DNA of 64,000 bases from Streptomyces sp. NBC_00358 (GCF_036099295.1 NZ_CP107976.1:6820001-6884000); one strand, 5' to 3'; shown: positions 25,714 to 39,200, counted from the stretch's first letter. Notes: generated from the letters alone by a model not told the origin. Numbers and translations are program-made.

Positions 25714-26445
25714 ATGGCGATCATCGAGACCGGGGCGACGCTGCACGCGGCGCACCGCGACAACCACACCCACCGCGATGTGAACGGCGGATGGCTGCGC
25801 CCGGCCGTGTTCGGCGCGATGGACGGCCTGGTCTCCAACCTCGCCCTGATGACCGGCGTCGCCGGAGGGTCCGTCTCCCAGCAGACGATCGTCATCACCG
25901 GACTCGCGGGCCTCGCCGCCGGGGCGTTCTCGATGGCCGCGGGCGAGTACACCTCCGTCGCCTCGCAGCGCGAGCTCGTCGAGGCGGAACTCGATGTCGA
26001 GCGCCGCGAGCTGCGCAAGCACCCCAAGGACGAGGAGCGCGAGCTCGCCGCGCTCTACGAGTCCCGCGGGGTGGAACCGGAGCTGGCCCAGGAGGTCGCC
26101 CGCCAGCTCTCCCGCGACCCCGAGCAGGCCCTGGAGATCCACGCGCGCGAGGAACTCGGCATAGACCCCGGCGACCTGCCCTCCCCGGCCGTCGCCGCCG
26201 TGTCCAGCTTCGGCTCGTTCGCGCTCGGCGCCCTGCTCCCCGTACTGCCGTATCTGCTGGGCGCGACCGTGCTGTGGCCGGCACTGCTGCTCGCGACGCT
26301 CGGGCTCTTCGCGTGCGGTGCCGTGGTGGCCAAGGTGACCGCGCGCTCCTGGTGGTTCAGCGGGCTTCGGCAGCTCGCTCTCGGTGGCGCCGCGGCGGGT
26401 GTGACGTACGCCCTCGGCAGTTTGTTCGGCGCGGCCGTAGGATGA
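25714..26445 (+). CDS. VIT1/CCC1-family transporter (iron/manganese)
   Basis: 243 residues; ATG 25714 has GGGGGA nearby, whereas a start at 25630 would add 28 unlikely residues. Seen: PAVFGAMDGLVSNLALMTGVAGG (first membrane helix with the family Asp-Gly), AGAFSMAAGEYTSVASQRE with the conserved Met/Glu substrate-path residues, a charged cytoplasmic helix-rich domain (about residues 80-155, with metal-binding-type Glu), and three more membrane segments. VIT1/CCC1 proteins move ferrous iron or manganese out of the cytosol. Nothing nearby indicates iron control except perhaps the palindrome at 26459. Divergent from the ADP-ribosylglycohydrolase operon. Confidence 0.87.
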   Translation: MAIIETGATLHAAHRDNHTHRDVNGGWLRPAVFGAMDGLVSNLALMTGVAGGSVSQQTIVITGLAGLAAGAFSMAAGEYTSVASQRELVEAELDVERRELRKHPKDEERELAALYESRGVEPELAQEVARQLSRDPEQALEIHAREELGIDPGDLPSPAVAAVSSFGSFALGALLPVLPYLLGATVLWPALLLATLGLFACGAVVAKVTARSWWFSGLRQLALGGAAAGVTYALGSLFGAAVG

Positions 26446-26458
26446 AGCCTCGATCACC

Positions 26459-26476
26459 TATGCAAGGGACTGCATA
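26459..26476. promoter_or_regulatory. TATGCA-N6-TGCATA palindrome
   Basis: Perfect six-base arms separated by AGGGAC, directly after the VIT-family stop. Could be an operator for gltB or a weak end-of-gene element for the transporter gene. The regulator is unknown. Confidence 0.4.
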
Positions 26477-26722
26477 AGTAATCGTTACCCGGCGGTTTCG
26501 ATTCGTTGACCACGGGGCATGAGCCGTAAGCGCCGCAGGCAATGACGCCTGCTCCGCACACCTCGCGGCAGATCACGATCCTTGCCGCGAACCGGGCCGA
26601 CGGTCATCGATCTGTCCGCTTAGGTCCCAAACCTCCGCCGCCGAGCGCGGTACCCCCGCCGCGACCCCGCGGTGTCCGCATGCTGGAACGCGATATCCGG
26701 TTCCCGAGAATCGCTCCATCAT

Positions 26723-26738
26723 GTAACCTGCACGAAAT
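26723..26738 (+). promoter_or_regulatory. GlnR-like box upstream of gltB
   Basis: GTAAC, six bases, GAAAT matches the GlnR a/b-site pattern gTnAC-n6-GaAAc at all but the last position. It lies 104 bases before ATG 26842. GlnR is the global nitrogen regulator of Streptomyces, so nitrogen control of gltBD is plausible but inferred. Confidence 0.45.
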
Positions 26739-26841
26739 TTTGCACCAACAGAGGGCCAACGTCGTCCCTCGGCAGCTGTCTCCCCCCTGGACCCCAAGTG
26801 GCCGGGAGGGACCCCCCGCCCCGACGACGACGGGAGAGCCG

Positions 26842-31429
<4,588 letters not shown>

Positions 31430-31437
<8 letters not shown>

Positions 31438-32890
31438 TCCCAAGGGCTTTCTGAACCACGGCCGTGAGGTCGCCAGGTCCCGGCCGGTCGAGGAGCGCCT
31501 CAAGGACTGGAACGAGGTCTACGTTCCGGGCTCGCTGCTCCCGATCATCTCCAAGCAGGCCTCGCGCTGCATGGACTGCGGTATCCCGTTCTGCCACAAC
31601 GGCTGTCCGCTGGGCAACCTGATCCCCGAGTGGAACGACTACGCGTACCGCGAGGACTGGCAGGCCGCGTCCGAGCGACTGCACGCCACGAACAACTTCC
31701 CGGAGTTCACGGGTCGGCTGTGCCCCGCTCCGTGCGAGTCGGCGTGTGTGCTCGGCATCAACCAGCCCGCCGTGACCATCAAGAACGTCGAGGTCTCGAT
31801 CATCGACAAGGCGTGGGACACGGGCGACGTCGCCCCGCAGATCCCCGAGCGCCTGTCGGGCAAGACCGTCGCGGTCATCGGTTCCGGTCCCGCCGGTCTC
31901 GCCGCCGCCCAGCAGCTCACGCGGGCCGGTCACACGGTCGCGGTGTACGAGCGCGCCGACCGGATCGGCGGCCTGCTGCGCTACGGCATCCCCGAGTTCA
32001 AGATGGAGAAGCGGCACATCAACCGCCGCATCGAGCAGATGCGCGCGGAGGGCACCCGCTTCCGCACGGGCATCGAGATCGGCCGCGACCTCAAGGCGAC
32101 GGACCTGCGCAAGCGGTACGACGCCGTGGTCATCGCCGCCGGTGCGACGACCGCCCGTGACCTCCCCGTCCCCGGGCGGGAGCTGAGCGGCATCCACCAG
32201 GCCATGGAGTACCTGCCGCTGGCCAACAAGGTGCAGGAGGGCGACTTCGTGGCGCCCCCGATCACCGCCGAGGGCAAGCACGTCGTGGTCATCGGCGGCG
32301 GCGACACGGGCGCGGACTGCGTGGGCACCGCCCACCGCCAGGGCGCGGCCTCGGTCACGCAGCTTGAGATCATGCCGCGGCCGGGCGAGGAGCGGAACCC
32401 GGGCCAGCCCTGGCCGACGTTCCCGATGCTCTACAAGGTCACCTCCGCGCACGAGGAGGGCGGTGAGCGGGTCTACTCCGTCAACACCACCCACTTCGAG
32501 GGCGACGAGGACGGCAACGTCCAGTGGCTGCACCTGGTCGAGGTAGAGTTCACCGGCGGCAAGCTGAACCAGAAGCCGGGCACGGAGCGCAAGATCCCCG
32601 CCCAGCTGGTGACGCTGGCGATGGGGTTCACCGGCACGGACGTGGAGAACGGTGTGGTCTCCCAGTTCGGTCTGGAGCTCGACGAGCGCGGCAACATCGC
32701 CCGCGACGCCGACTTCGCGACCAACGTTCCCGGCGTGTACGTCGCCGGTGACGCGGGCCGCGGCCAGTCCCTCATCGTCTGGGCCATCGCGGAGGGCCGC
32801 TCGGCCGCCCGCGGTGTCGACCGCTTCCTCACCGGAGCGAGCGACCTGCCGGCCCCGATCCGTCCGACGGACCGCTCGCTGATGGTCTGA
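31430..32890 (+). CDS. gltD: Glutamate synthase small (beta) subunit
   Basis: 486 residues, ATG 31430 inside the end of gltB. FAD- and 4Fe-4S-containing subunit that takes electrons from NADPH and passes them to GltB. Seen: the two cysteine clusters CMDCGIPFCHNGCPLGN and CPAPCESACVLG, the FAD-binding GSGPAGLAAAQQL, the NADPH-binding GGGDTGADCVGTA, and the C-terminal VYVAGDAGRGQSLIVWAIAEG. Length and motif order are standard. The stop is followed by a hairpin at 32974 that separates it from the convergent chitosanase gene. Confidence 0.98.
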
Positions 32891-32973
32891 CCCCTCAACG
32901 GTCCGACCCCTTGAACGTGTGACCCGAGGGTCACCCGAAATCGTCCCGCACAAAGGCGTGCGGAACACGAGAC

Positions 32974-33017
32974 GGCGCCTGCCTCACTGTCCCCGACCGG
33001 ACGACCTGGCAGGCGCC
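32974..33017. terminator. Hairpin between gltD and the chitosanase gene
   Basis: Ten-base arms GGCGCCTGCC and GGCAGGCGCC with a 24-base loop, in a convergent intergenic region. Confidence 0.55.
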
Positions 33018-33043
33018 GCCGCATGCCCGCGGGCTGTTCCCGC

Positions 33044-33943
33044 CTACGGCACGTGGTACGTCTCGCCGTACACCTTCCACCACAGCGGGGTGTGCAGGTC
33101 GAGGTTCCCGTCGTAGAGGAACCGGCGCTGGGCCGTGTCGATGCGGGTGGTGTCGTGCCAGGAGTTCCTGGACTTCATGGCCGCGCGGCGGATGTCCAGG
33201 AAGATGTCGAGGTACGCCTTCTCGTCGCCTCCCTCGGACGGCGGGTTCGCCTCGCGCAGGGCGCGTTCGCGCAGACCGTAGAAGCCGTCGGCGCTGGTGC
33301 CGGGACCGTGCATCACCATGGCGTCGTAGTAGATGAACTGGCCGAGCGTGCCGAGCCCGTCGAGCTTGGCGAGCCGGACGGCGGGGTCGAAGTAGACGCT
33401 GTCGCGTTCGTGGTCCTGGGCCGCGCGGAACGCGGCGAGGCCGGACTCGTGGCGCCAGGCCGCGGGGAAGCCCGGGTCCAGTCCCTCGTGGGAGTCCGTG
33501 CCGTCGACCTTGCGCAGGGCCGGGAGGAAGCGGGCGAGCCCGTTGTCCGGGTGCTCCTCGGTGTAACGCTCGACCAGGGTGAGCAGGTCGTGGGTGCCGG
33601 TGCAGAAGCCGATGATGCCCGCCGTGTAGCCCTGGCCGTCACCGATGTCCTCGACGTAGGCGTACGCCTCGTGCCACTTCAGCGTGGAGTTCTCGGCACT
33701 CGCCACGATCTCCTGGGCCAGCTCCTTCTTGTCCGGGGCGGCCAGACCGGGCGGCGCGTCGGCGACGATCTCGCTGTCGGTCTTCCGCCCGGCCTCGGCC
33801 GACTCCTTCGCGGGGGCCTTCCTCGAAGCGGACGCCGGGTTCTTGGCGTCGGCGGTGGCCGTGTGCTCGGGCGTGGCGAGGTAGACCGTCGCCGTCACCA
33901 GCACGGGGGCGACGGCGATCAACAGACAACCCGCACGTTTCAT
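33044..33943 (-). CDS. csn: Secreted GH46 chitosanase
   Basis: 299 residues, ATG 33943. N-terminal signal peptide (basic KR then hydrophobic residues 5-22), then a charged, Ala/Lys-rich spacer to about residue 70, then the GH46 domain. By alignment with my memory of the Streptomyces N174 enzyme, the acid/base pair is Glu84 (ASAENSTL) and Asp102 (EDIGDGQGYT), spaced 18 residues as in N174. Also seen: GIIGFCTGTHD, YFDPAVRLAKLDGLGTLGQF and the C-terminal NLDLHTPLWWKVYG. It hydrolyses chitosan outside the cell. The long spacer before the domain is unusual among such enzymes and could tether it to the wall. Confidence 0.95.
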   Translation of the reverse strand: MKRAGCLLIAVAPVLVTATVYLATPEHTATADAKNPASASRKAPAKESAEAGRKTDSEIVADAPPGLAAPDKKELAQEIVASAENSTLKWHEAYAYVEDIGDGQGYTAGIIGFCTGTHDLLTLVERYTEEHPDNGLARFLPALRKVDGTDSHEGLDPGFPAAWRHESGLAAFRAAQDHERDSVYFDPAVRLAKLDGLGTLGQFIYYDAMVMHGPGTSADGFYGLRERALREANPPSEGGDEKAYLDIFLDIRRAAMKSRNSWHDTTRIDTAQRRFLYDGNLDLHTPLWWKVYGETYHVP

Positions 33944-33944
33944 G

Positions 33945-33974
33945 ACGCACAGGGTACGCAGGAACGCTGTGCGT
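33945..33974 (-). promoter_or_regulatory. Inverted repeat directly upstream of the chitosanase gene
   Basis: ACGCACAG (33945-33952) and CTGTGCGT (33967-33974), perfect eight-base arms with a 14-base spacer, one base from the start codon. It does not match the AGGAAA-type CsnR operator I remember for chitosanase genes, so the regulator would be another. Confidence 0.4.
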
Positions 33975-34077
33975 AAGGACCCCGGCCGAGGTGACGTACG
34001 GGTACAGCACGTCTGTGCCATTCGGGCGGGGATTCGGGCAGGACACGGGTCCTCGGCTCAGGTCGTGAGAACCGCCG

Positions 34078-34998
34078 CTACACCGCGCCGGTTCTCAGCG
34101 CCGACACCTTCAGCACCGCGAGGACCACCAGACCGGCGAGAAGCCCCACGCACACCGCCGCCTGGACCGGTGCCCGCCAACGGCCGCGGGGAGCGTACGC
34201 GAAGGCGGCCGTCACGGCACCGCCCGCCAGCAGACCCCCCAGGTGGCCCTGCCAGGACGTGAGCCCCGCCGAGATCAGCAGCCAGATCAGCAGGCCGCCC
34301 ATGAAGCGGTTGACGCCGCGCATGTCCACGCCGAGCCGGCGCGCCATCACGTAGTACGCGGCACCGATGCCGAAGATCGCGCCCGACGCGCCGAGCGTGG
34401 GCTCGTTCGGTGCGATGAGCAGCACGAGCACCGAGCCGCCGAGCGCCGACAGCAGATACAGCGCCAGATAGCGGACCCGGCCGAGCTGGGCCTCGACGGT
34501 CCGGCCGATGTTCCACAGCGCGAACATGTTCATCACGATGTGAGCGATCCCGAAGGTGCCCTCGGTGGGCGGCAGATGCAGGAACGCGCCGGTCAGCAGC
34601 CGGTACCACTCCCCGTCGACCAGGCCCTCCGCGTGGTACTCGGGGGAGTGCGCGGCGTCCCAGAAGTAGTGGACCCCGTCCCCGTCCACCAGACCCGCGC
34701 CGAGCATCTCGAACCGGTCCACCACCGACGAGCGCAGCAACTCGGCCAGATAGGCCAGCAGATTGAGGCCGATGAGGGCGTACGTCACCGCCGGCACCGT
34801 GGAGATCCGGCCCCCGAAGGCCGTGCGGGCCCGCCGGACGGACCTGGCGCCCTCCTTCACGCACTCCACGCACTGGTGGCCGACGGCCGCCTCGCGCATG
34901 CAGCTCGGGCATATGTAGCGGTCGCAGCGGGTGCAGCGCACATGCGACTCCACCTTGGGGTGGCGGTAACAGGTGGTGACGGCGGACTCGGACTCCAC
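34078..34998 (-). CDS. Rhomboid intramembrane serine protease with N-terminal B-box-like zinc finger
   Basis: 306 residues from GTG 34998, six bases after a perfect GAGGAG site; a GTG at 35019 would place that site inside the gene. Residues 8-45 carry a Cys/His zinc-finger pattern (CYRHP, CTRCDRYICPSCM, GHQCVEC). Then come seven or so membrane helices with the rhomboid elements HIVMNMFALWNIG, the catalytic serine in GASGAIFG and the catalytic histidine in GHLGG. Rhomboids cleave membrane proteins inside the bilayer. The zinc finger probably recruits a cytoplasmic partner. Divergent from the cytochrome b gene, 68 bases or so before the chitosanase promoter. Confidence 0.93.
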   Translation of the reverse strand: MESESAVTTCYRHPKVESHVRCTRCDRYICPSCMREAAVGHQCVECVKEGARSVRRARTAFGGRISTVPAVTYALIGLNLLAYLAELLRSSVVDRFEMLGAGLVDGDGVHYFWDAAHSPEYHAEGLVDGEWYRLLTGAFLHLPPTEGTFGIAHIVMNMFALWNIGRTVEAQLGRVRYLALYLLSALGGSVLVLLIAPNEPTLGASGAIFGIGAAYYVMARRLGVDMRGVNRFMGGLLIWLLISAGLTSWQGHLGGLLAGGAVTAAFAYAPRGRWRAPVQAAVCVGLLAGLVVLAVLKVSALRTGAV

Positions 34999-35301
34999 AG
35001 CCGGCTCCTCGGAACGCACGGGTGAAAGGCAACGGTGAGCCGGTGGGGACGGCGAAGATCAAAATAGCGACACGGCGCCCGGCGGGGAACGGCAGGGTCG
35101 AGGGCGGGCCCGGCCGGAACCGCGAGCCGGCCCGCCGGTGGCCCGGCGTGATCCCGGGGATCTCGCACCGCGCGCGACGGGAGCCCGTACGGCCGGAAGC
35201 CGTCGCGTCACAGGCCCCGGACGCCCCGAATCCCCGCCCCTGACGCCCCGTTGGCTTCGGCCGGGCGGCGTGCCACCCTGGGGGGCCGAGGGGAGCGGCG
35301 T

Positions 35302-37020
35302 ATGGGAGCACGAGAGACCGGCTCCGGCCGGAGGACCGGAGCGCCGGTGAACGGAGCTCCCGGGACCGGGACTTCACAGGAGTCCGGCGGTACGGGGACC
35401 ACCCGGGCCCGCCGGGCGGCGGAGACCGGCAAGGGCGAGCGGCTCGCCGACTGGGCCGACGGACGGCTGGGCGTGTACTCGCTGGCCAAGGCCAATATGC
35501 GCAAGGTGTTTCCGGACCACTGGTCGTTCATGCTGGGCGAGGTCTGCCTCTACAGCTTCCTCGTCCTGATCCTCACCGGTGTCTATCTCACCCTGTTCTT
35601 CGAACCGAGCGGCGTCGAGGTCGTCTACCACGGCTCGTACGTCCCGCTGAGCGGCATCACCATGACGCGGGCGTACGAGTCCACGCTCCACATCAGCTTC
35701 GACGTGCGCGGCGGACTGCTGATCCGGCAGATCCACCACTGGGCGGCGCTCGTCTTCCTCGCCGGGATGCTCGTCCACATGATGCGGGTGTTCTTCACCG
35801 GCGCGTTCCGCAAGCCGCGCGAGGTCAACTGGCTGTTCGGCTGGACCCTGCTGATGCTCGGCCTCATCACCGGCCTGACCGGCTATTCGCTCCCCGACGA
35901 CCTGCTCTCCGGCACCGGCGTCCGCTTCGCCCAGGGCGCCATCCTGTCGATCCCGGTCGTGGGGACGTACATCTCCTTCTTCCTGTTCGGCGGGGAGTTC
36001 CCGGGGCACGACATCATCCCGAGGTTCTTCCCCGTCCATGTGCTGCTGCTGCCGGGCATCATGCTGGGACTGGTCGTCGCCCATCTGATCCTGGTCTTCC
36101 ACCACAAGCACACGCAGTACCCGGGGCCCGGACGCGACCAGAAGTCGGTCGTCGGCATGCCGTTCATGCCGGTCTACATGGCCAAGGCCGGCGGCTTCTT
36201 CTTCCTGGTCTTCGGGGTCCTGGCGATCATGGGGGCGATCGCCACCGTCAACCCCGTGTGGGCCTTCGGGCCCTACCGTCCCGACCTCGTGACCACCGGC
36301 GCCCAGCCCGACTGGTACCTCGGCTTCTCCGAAGGCCTGATCCGGGTGATGCCGGGATGGGAGATCAACGCCTTCGGCCACACACTCCAGTTGGGCGTCT
36401 TCATCCCGTTCTCGCTCTTCCCGCTCATCATGACCGCCATCGCGGTCTACCCGTTCATCGAGGCATGGGTCACCGGGGACCGGCGCGAGCACCACATCCT
36501 GGACCGGCCGCGCAACGTGCCCACCCGCACCGCGCTCGGCGTCGCCTGGCTGACGCTGTACGCCGTCCTGCTGGTCGGTGGCGGCAACGACCTGTGGGCC
36601 ACCCATTTCCATCTGTCGATCAACGCGATCACCTGGTTCGTCCGCGTCGCCGTCTTCGCCGGACCCGCACTCGCCTACGTCGTCACGAAGCGGGTCTGTC
36701 TGGGGCTGCAACGCGCCGACCGGGACAAGGTGTTGCACGGCCGCGAGTCGGGTCTGATCAAGATGCTGCCGCACGGCGAGTACGTCGAGGTCCACGAACC
36801 CCTCACCCCGGCACAGCGGTTCACCCTCACCCAGCACGAACAGGCGCCGCCCTACGAGGTCGGCCCGCTCGTCGACGCGAACGGCGTGGCCCGCCGGATC
36901 GGCCCGGCCCGCAGGCTGCGCGCCCGGCTGGCCCGCGCCCTGTACGGGCCCGGCACCCGGATCCCGAAGCCGACAGCCGAGGAGTACCGGGAGCTCACGA
37001 GCGGGGACGAGCACCACTGA
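35302..37020 (+). CDS. Cytochrome b (QcrB-like) subunit, stand-alone
   Basis: 572 residues; ATG 35302 follows GGGGAG. Resembles the QcrB subunit of the actinobacterial cytochrome bcc complex. Seen: the haem-ligand histidine pairs (QIHHWAALVFLAGMLVH and the pair VHVLLLPG/LVVAHLILVFHH), the quinol-site PDWY motif (QPDWYLGFSEG), and about nine membrane helices plus an extended basic C-terminus. Neither qcrA (Rieske) nor qcrC (cytochrome c) is in the window, so this is an orphan paralogue or part of a special complex. Its last 26 bases overlap the end of the convergent acyl-CoA dehydrogenase gene. Confidence 0.92.
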   Translation: MGARETGSGRRTGAPVNGAPGTGTSQESGGTGTTRARRAAETGKGERLADWADGRLGVYSLAKANMRKVFPDHWSFMLGEVCLYSFLVLILTGVYLTLFFEPSGVEVVYHGSYVPLSGITMTRAYESTLHISFDVRGGLLIRQIHHWAALVFLAGMLVHMMRVFFTGAFRKPREVNWLFGWTLLMLGLITGLTGYSLPDDLLSGTGVRFAQGAILSIPVVGTYISFFLFGGEFPGHDIIPRFFPVHVLLLPGIMLGLVVAHLILVFHHKHTQYPGPGRDQKSVVGMPFMPVYMAKAGGFFFLVFGVLAIMGAIATVNPVWAFGPYRPDLVTTGAQPDWYLGFSEGLIRVMPGWEINAFGHTLQLGVFIPFSLFPLIMTAIAVYPFIEAWVTGDRREHHILDRPRNVPTRTALGVAWLTLYAVLLVGGGNDLWATHFHLSINAITWFVRVAVFAGPALAYVVTKRVCLGLQRADRDKVLHGRESGLIKMLPHGEYVEVHEPLTPAQRFTLTQHEQAPPYEVGPLVDANGVARRIGPARRLRARLARALYGPGTRIPKPTAEEYRELTSGDEHH

Positions 37021-37993
37021 GACCGGCCAGCGCCTCGGCCCTGCACTCGGCCGGGGTGCCCCAGGCCGTCCGCAGGGCACGGGCCCTGGTGAACCAGAGC
37101 GACAGGTCGTACTCGGCCGTGTAACCGATCGCGCCGTGCAGCTGCAACGCCGTCCGGGCCATGGCGTACCCGGCCTCGCCCGCCGTGACCTTCGCGGCGG
37201 CCACGTCCCCCGGTGCCATCGACAGCGCGGCCCCGAACAGCAGCGGGCGCACGAACTCCAGGGCGATCATGGCGTCCGCGAGCCGGTGCTTGACCGCCTG
37301 GAACGAGCCGATGGGAACACCGAACTGCGTGCGCCGCCTGGCGTATTCGACGGTCCGGTCGAGGAGCGCGAGGCCGACCCCGAGGGCCTGGGCGGCGGTG
37401 GCGAGCCGGGCCCAGGCCAGGGCCCGGTCCGCGGCGCGGGTGACCAGCGGTCCTGCGGCCAGGAGTTCGCCGCCCGTCTCCGGCCGGGCGAGCCGCCGGG
37501 CCGGGTCCGTGGACGCGCGCACGGGGCCGTGGCCGGGCGCGAGCCGCAGAGCGTCGCCGTCCACCGCGAGCAGTACCGTCGCCGCGTCCGCGTCCAGCGC
37601 GTACCCGCCCGCCCGGACGAGCGTGGCGACGCCCTTGCCCGAGGCCAGCCCCGGCAGCAGCCGCTCGGCCGGGCCCGGCTCGCCCGACGCGTCCAGCTCG
37701 CCCAGCAGAACGGCCGCCGCGACCGTCTCCACCACCGGACCCGGAACCGCGTGCCGCCCCAACTCGACGAACGCGACCGCCAGTTCGACGGGCAGCGGGC
37801 CCACCCCCTCGTACCCCTCCGGGACGGCCAGCGCGAAGACCCCCGCGTCGGCGAGCCGCGACCACAGCGCCCGGCCGGGACCGTGGTCGCCGCCCGCCCA
37901 CGCCCGTACCGCCGACGGCGTGTCCGCGGACCTCAGCATCGCGTCCAGGGAGGTGGCGAAGGCGCGCTGCTCGGTGTCGAGGAGGAAGCGCAT
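36995..37993 (-). CDS. Acyl-CoA dehydrogenase, smaller subunit of a probable heteromeric FadE pair
   Basis: 332 residues, ATG 37993 sharing one base with the stop of the upstream FadE gene (TGATG). Acyl-CoA dehydrogenase fold: FLLDTEQRAFATSLDAML, YARRRTQFGVPIGSFQAVKHRLADAM, LQLHGAIGYTAEYDLSLWF. The N-terminal helical domain is shortened and the usual catalytic Glu motif is not in standard position. This is typical of the alpha2-beta2 dehydrogenases of mycobacterial steroid degradation, where two short FadE proteins from adjacent genes share one active site. Together with its neighbour it probably introduces a double bond into a CoA ester of the HIP pathway. Confidence 0.85.
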   Translation of the reverse strand: MRFLLDTEQRAFATSLDAMLRSADTPSAVRAWAGGDHGPGRALWSRLADAGVFALAVPEGYEGVGPLPVELAVAFVELGRHAVPGPVVETVAAAVLLGELDASGEPGPAERLLPGLASGKGVATLVRAGGYALDADAATVLLAVDGDALRLAPGHGPVRASTDPARRLARPETGGELLAAGPLVTRAADRALAWARLATAAQALGVGLALLDRTVEYARRRTQFGVPIGSFQAVKHRLADAMIALEFVRPLLFGAALSMAPGDVAAAKVTAGEAGYAMARTALQLHGAIGYTAEYDLSLWFTRARALRTAWGTPAECRAEALAGLSGARPRS

Positions 37994-39138
37994 CAGCGGC
38001 GGCCCTTCGGAAGGCCGAGCAGCCGCTCGGCGACGATGTCGCGCTGGATCTCGTTGGTGCCCGCGTAGATCGGGCCCGCGAGCGAGAAGACATACCCCTC
38101 GGACCACTCGGTGTCCGCCGACTCGCCCTCGGTGCCCAGCAGATCGAGCGCCGTCTCGTGCAGCGCGATGTCCAGCTCCGACCAGAACACCTTGTTCAGG
38201 CTGGACTCCGGCCCGATGCGCTCCCCTTCCAGGAACCGGGAGGCATTGGCGTACGTGAACAACTGGTAGGCGCGAGCGCCGATCACCGCGTCGGCCACCC
38301 TGTCGCGCAGCGCCGTGTCGGACGGGTCGCCGTGGGTGCGCCACAACGCGGCAAGCCGGTCCGCGGCGGCCAGGAAGCGGCCCGGTGAACGCAGCGTCAG
38401 GCCGCGTTCGTTGCCCGCCGTCGACATCGCCACGCGCCAGCCCTGCCCCGGTTCCCCGATCACGTCCTCGTCGGGGACGAAGACCTCGTCCAGGAACAGC
38501 TCCGCGAAGGCCGGCTTGCCGTCCAGGCGCCCGATGGGCCGGACCGTGACGCCCGGAGCGAGCAGGTCGAACATCAGATACGTCAGGCCCTGTTGGGGCT
38601 TCGCCGGCCCCGGCTCGCTGCGGAACAGGCCGAACGCGCGGTCGGCGAACGCGGCCCGCGACGACCAGGTCTTCTGTCCGCTCAACCGCCAGCCGCCGTC
38701 CGCGCGCACGGCCCGCGAGGTCAGCGAGGCCAGGTCCGAACCGGCCTCGGGCTCGGACCACGCCTGCGCCCAGACCACCTCGCCCGTCGCCATCGGCGGC
38801 AGCACCCGCGCGCGCTGCTCGGGGGTGCCGTGGTCGAAGAGGGTCGGCGCGAGGAGGCTGACGCCGTTCTGCCCGACCCGGCCGGGCGCGCCCGCAGCGT
38901 GGTACTCCTCCTCGAAGGCCAGCCAGCGCATCAGGTCCGCGTCCCGGCCGCCGTACGCCGACGGCCAGGACACCACCGACCAGCGGTCCGCCGCCAGTTC
39001 GGCCTCCCACCCGCGGTGCGCGGCGAAGCCCTCCGCGGTCTCCAAGGAGGGCAGGGGAACCGCCGGGACATGGGCGACGAGCCAGGCGCGGGCCTCGGCG
39101 CGGAACGCCTCGTCGGCGGGGGAGCGGGTGAGATCCAT
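37993..39138 (-). CDS. Acyl-CoA dehydrogenase, larger subunit (FadE30/31-like)
   Basis: 381 residues, ATG 39138 after GAAAGGTG. Seen: EARAWLVAHVP, the FAD-binding QAWSEPEAGSDLASL and GQKTWSSRAAFAD, VAMSTAGNERGL, and the C-terminal IYAGTNEIQRDIVAERLLGLPKG. The usual YEGT glutamate is Ala here (YAGT), so the catalytic base must be elsewhere or in the partner. Start of the leftward arm of the island, sharing its promoter region and the KstR2-like operator with the divergent ipdF. I place it with the KstR2-regulated FadE30/31-type enzymes rather than with beta-oxidation in general. Confidence 0.86.
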   Translation of the reverse strand: MDLTRSPADEAFRAEARAWLVAHVPAVPLPSLETAEGFAAHRGWEAELAADRWSVVSWPSAYGGRDADLMRWLAFEEEYHAAGAPGRVGQNGVSLLAPTLFDHGTPEQRARVLPPMATGEVVWAQAWSEPEAGSDLASLTSRAVRADGGWRLSGQKTWSSRAAFADRAFGLFRSEPGPAKPQQGLTYLMFDLLAPGVTVRPIGRLDGKPAFAELFLDEVFVPDEDVIGEPGQGWRVAMSTAGNERGLTLRSPGRFLAAADRLAALWRTHGDPSDTALRDRVADAVIGARAYQLFTYANASRFLEGERIGPESSLNKVFWSELDIALHETALDLLGTEGESADTEWSEGYVFSLAGPIYAGTNEIQRDIVAERLLGLPKGRR

Positions 39139-39200
39139 CGTCGGCACCTTTCGGCGGCGGGCTCCGGACGGCGGCTGGCTCCGGGAGTGACGGAGCTTCC

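Larger units (their letters stand above)
26446..26841 (+). other. 396-base gltB upstream region
   Basis: No gene seen; the open frame in phase with gltB here lacks coding character. It holds a palindrome (26459-26476), a GTAATCGTTAC element (26477-26487), and a GlnR-like box (26723-26738), followed by about 100 bases of leader with CT-rich and G-rich tracts. I recognised no riboswitch. Confidence 0.5.

Noticed and set aside
26542..26841. gltB start at 26542
   Set aside because: The extra 100 residues are Pro/Arg-rich and would place the catalytic Cys far from a propeptide end. ATG 26842 puts it at residue 39.
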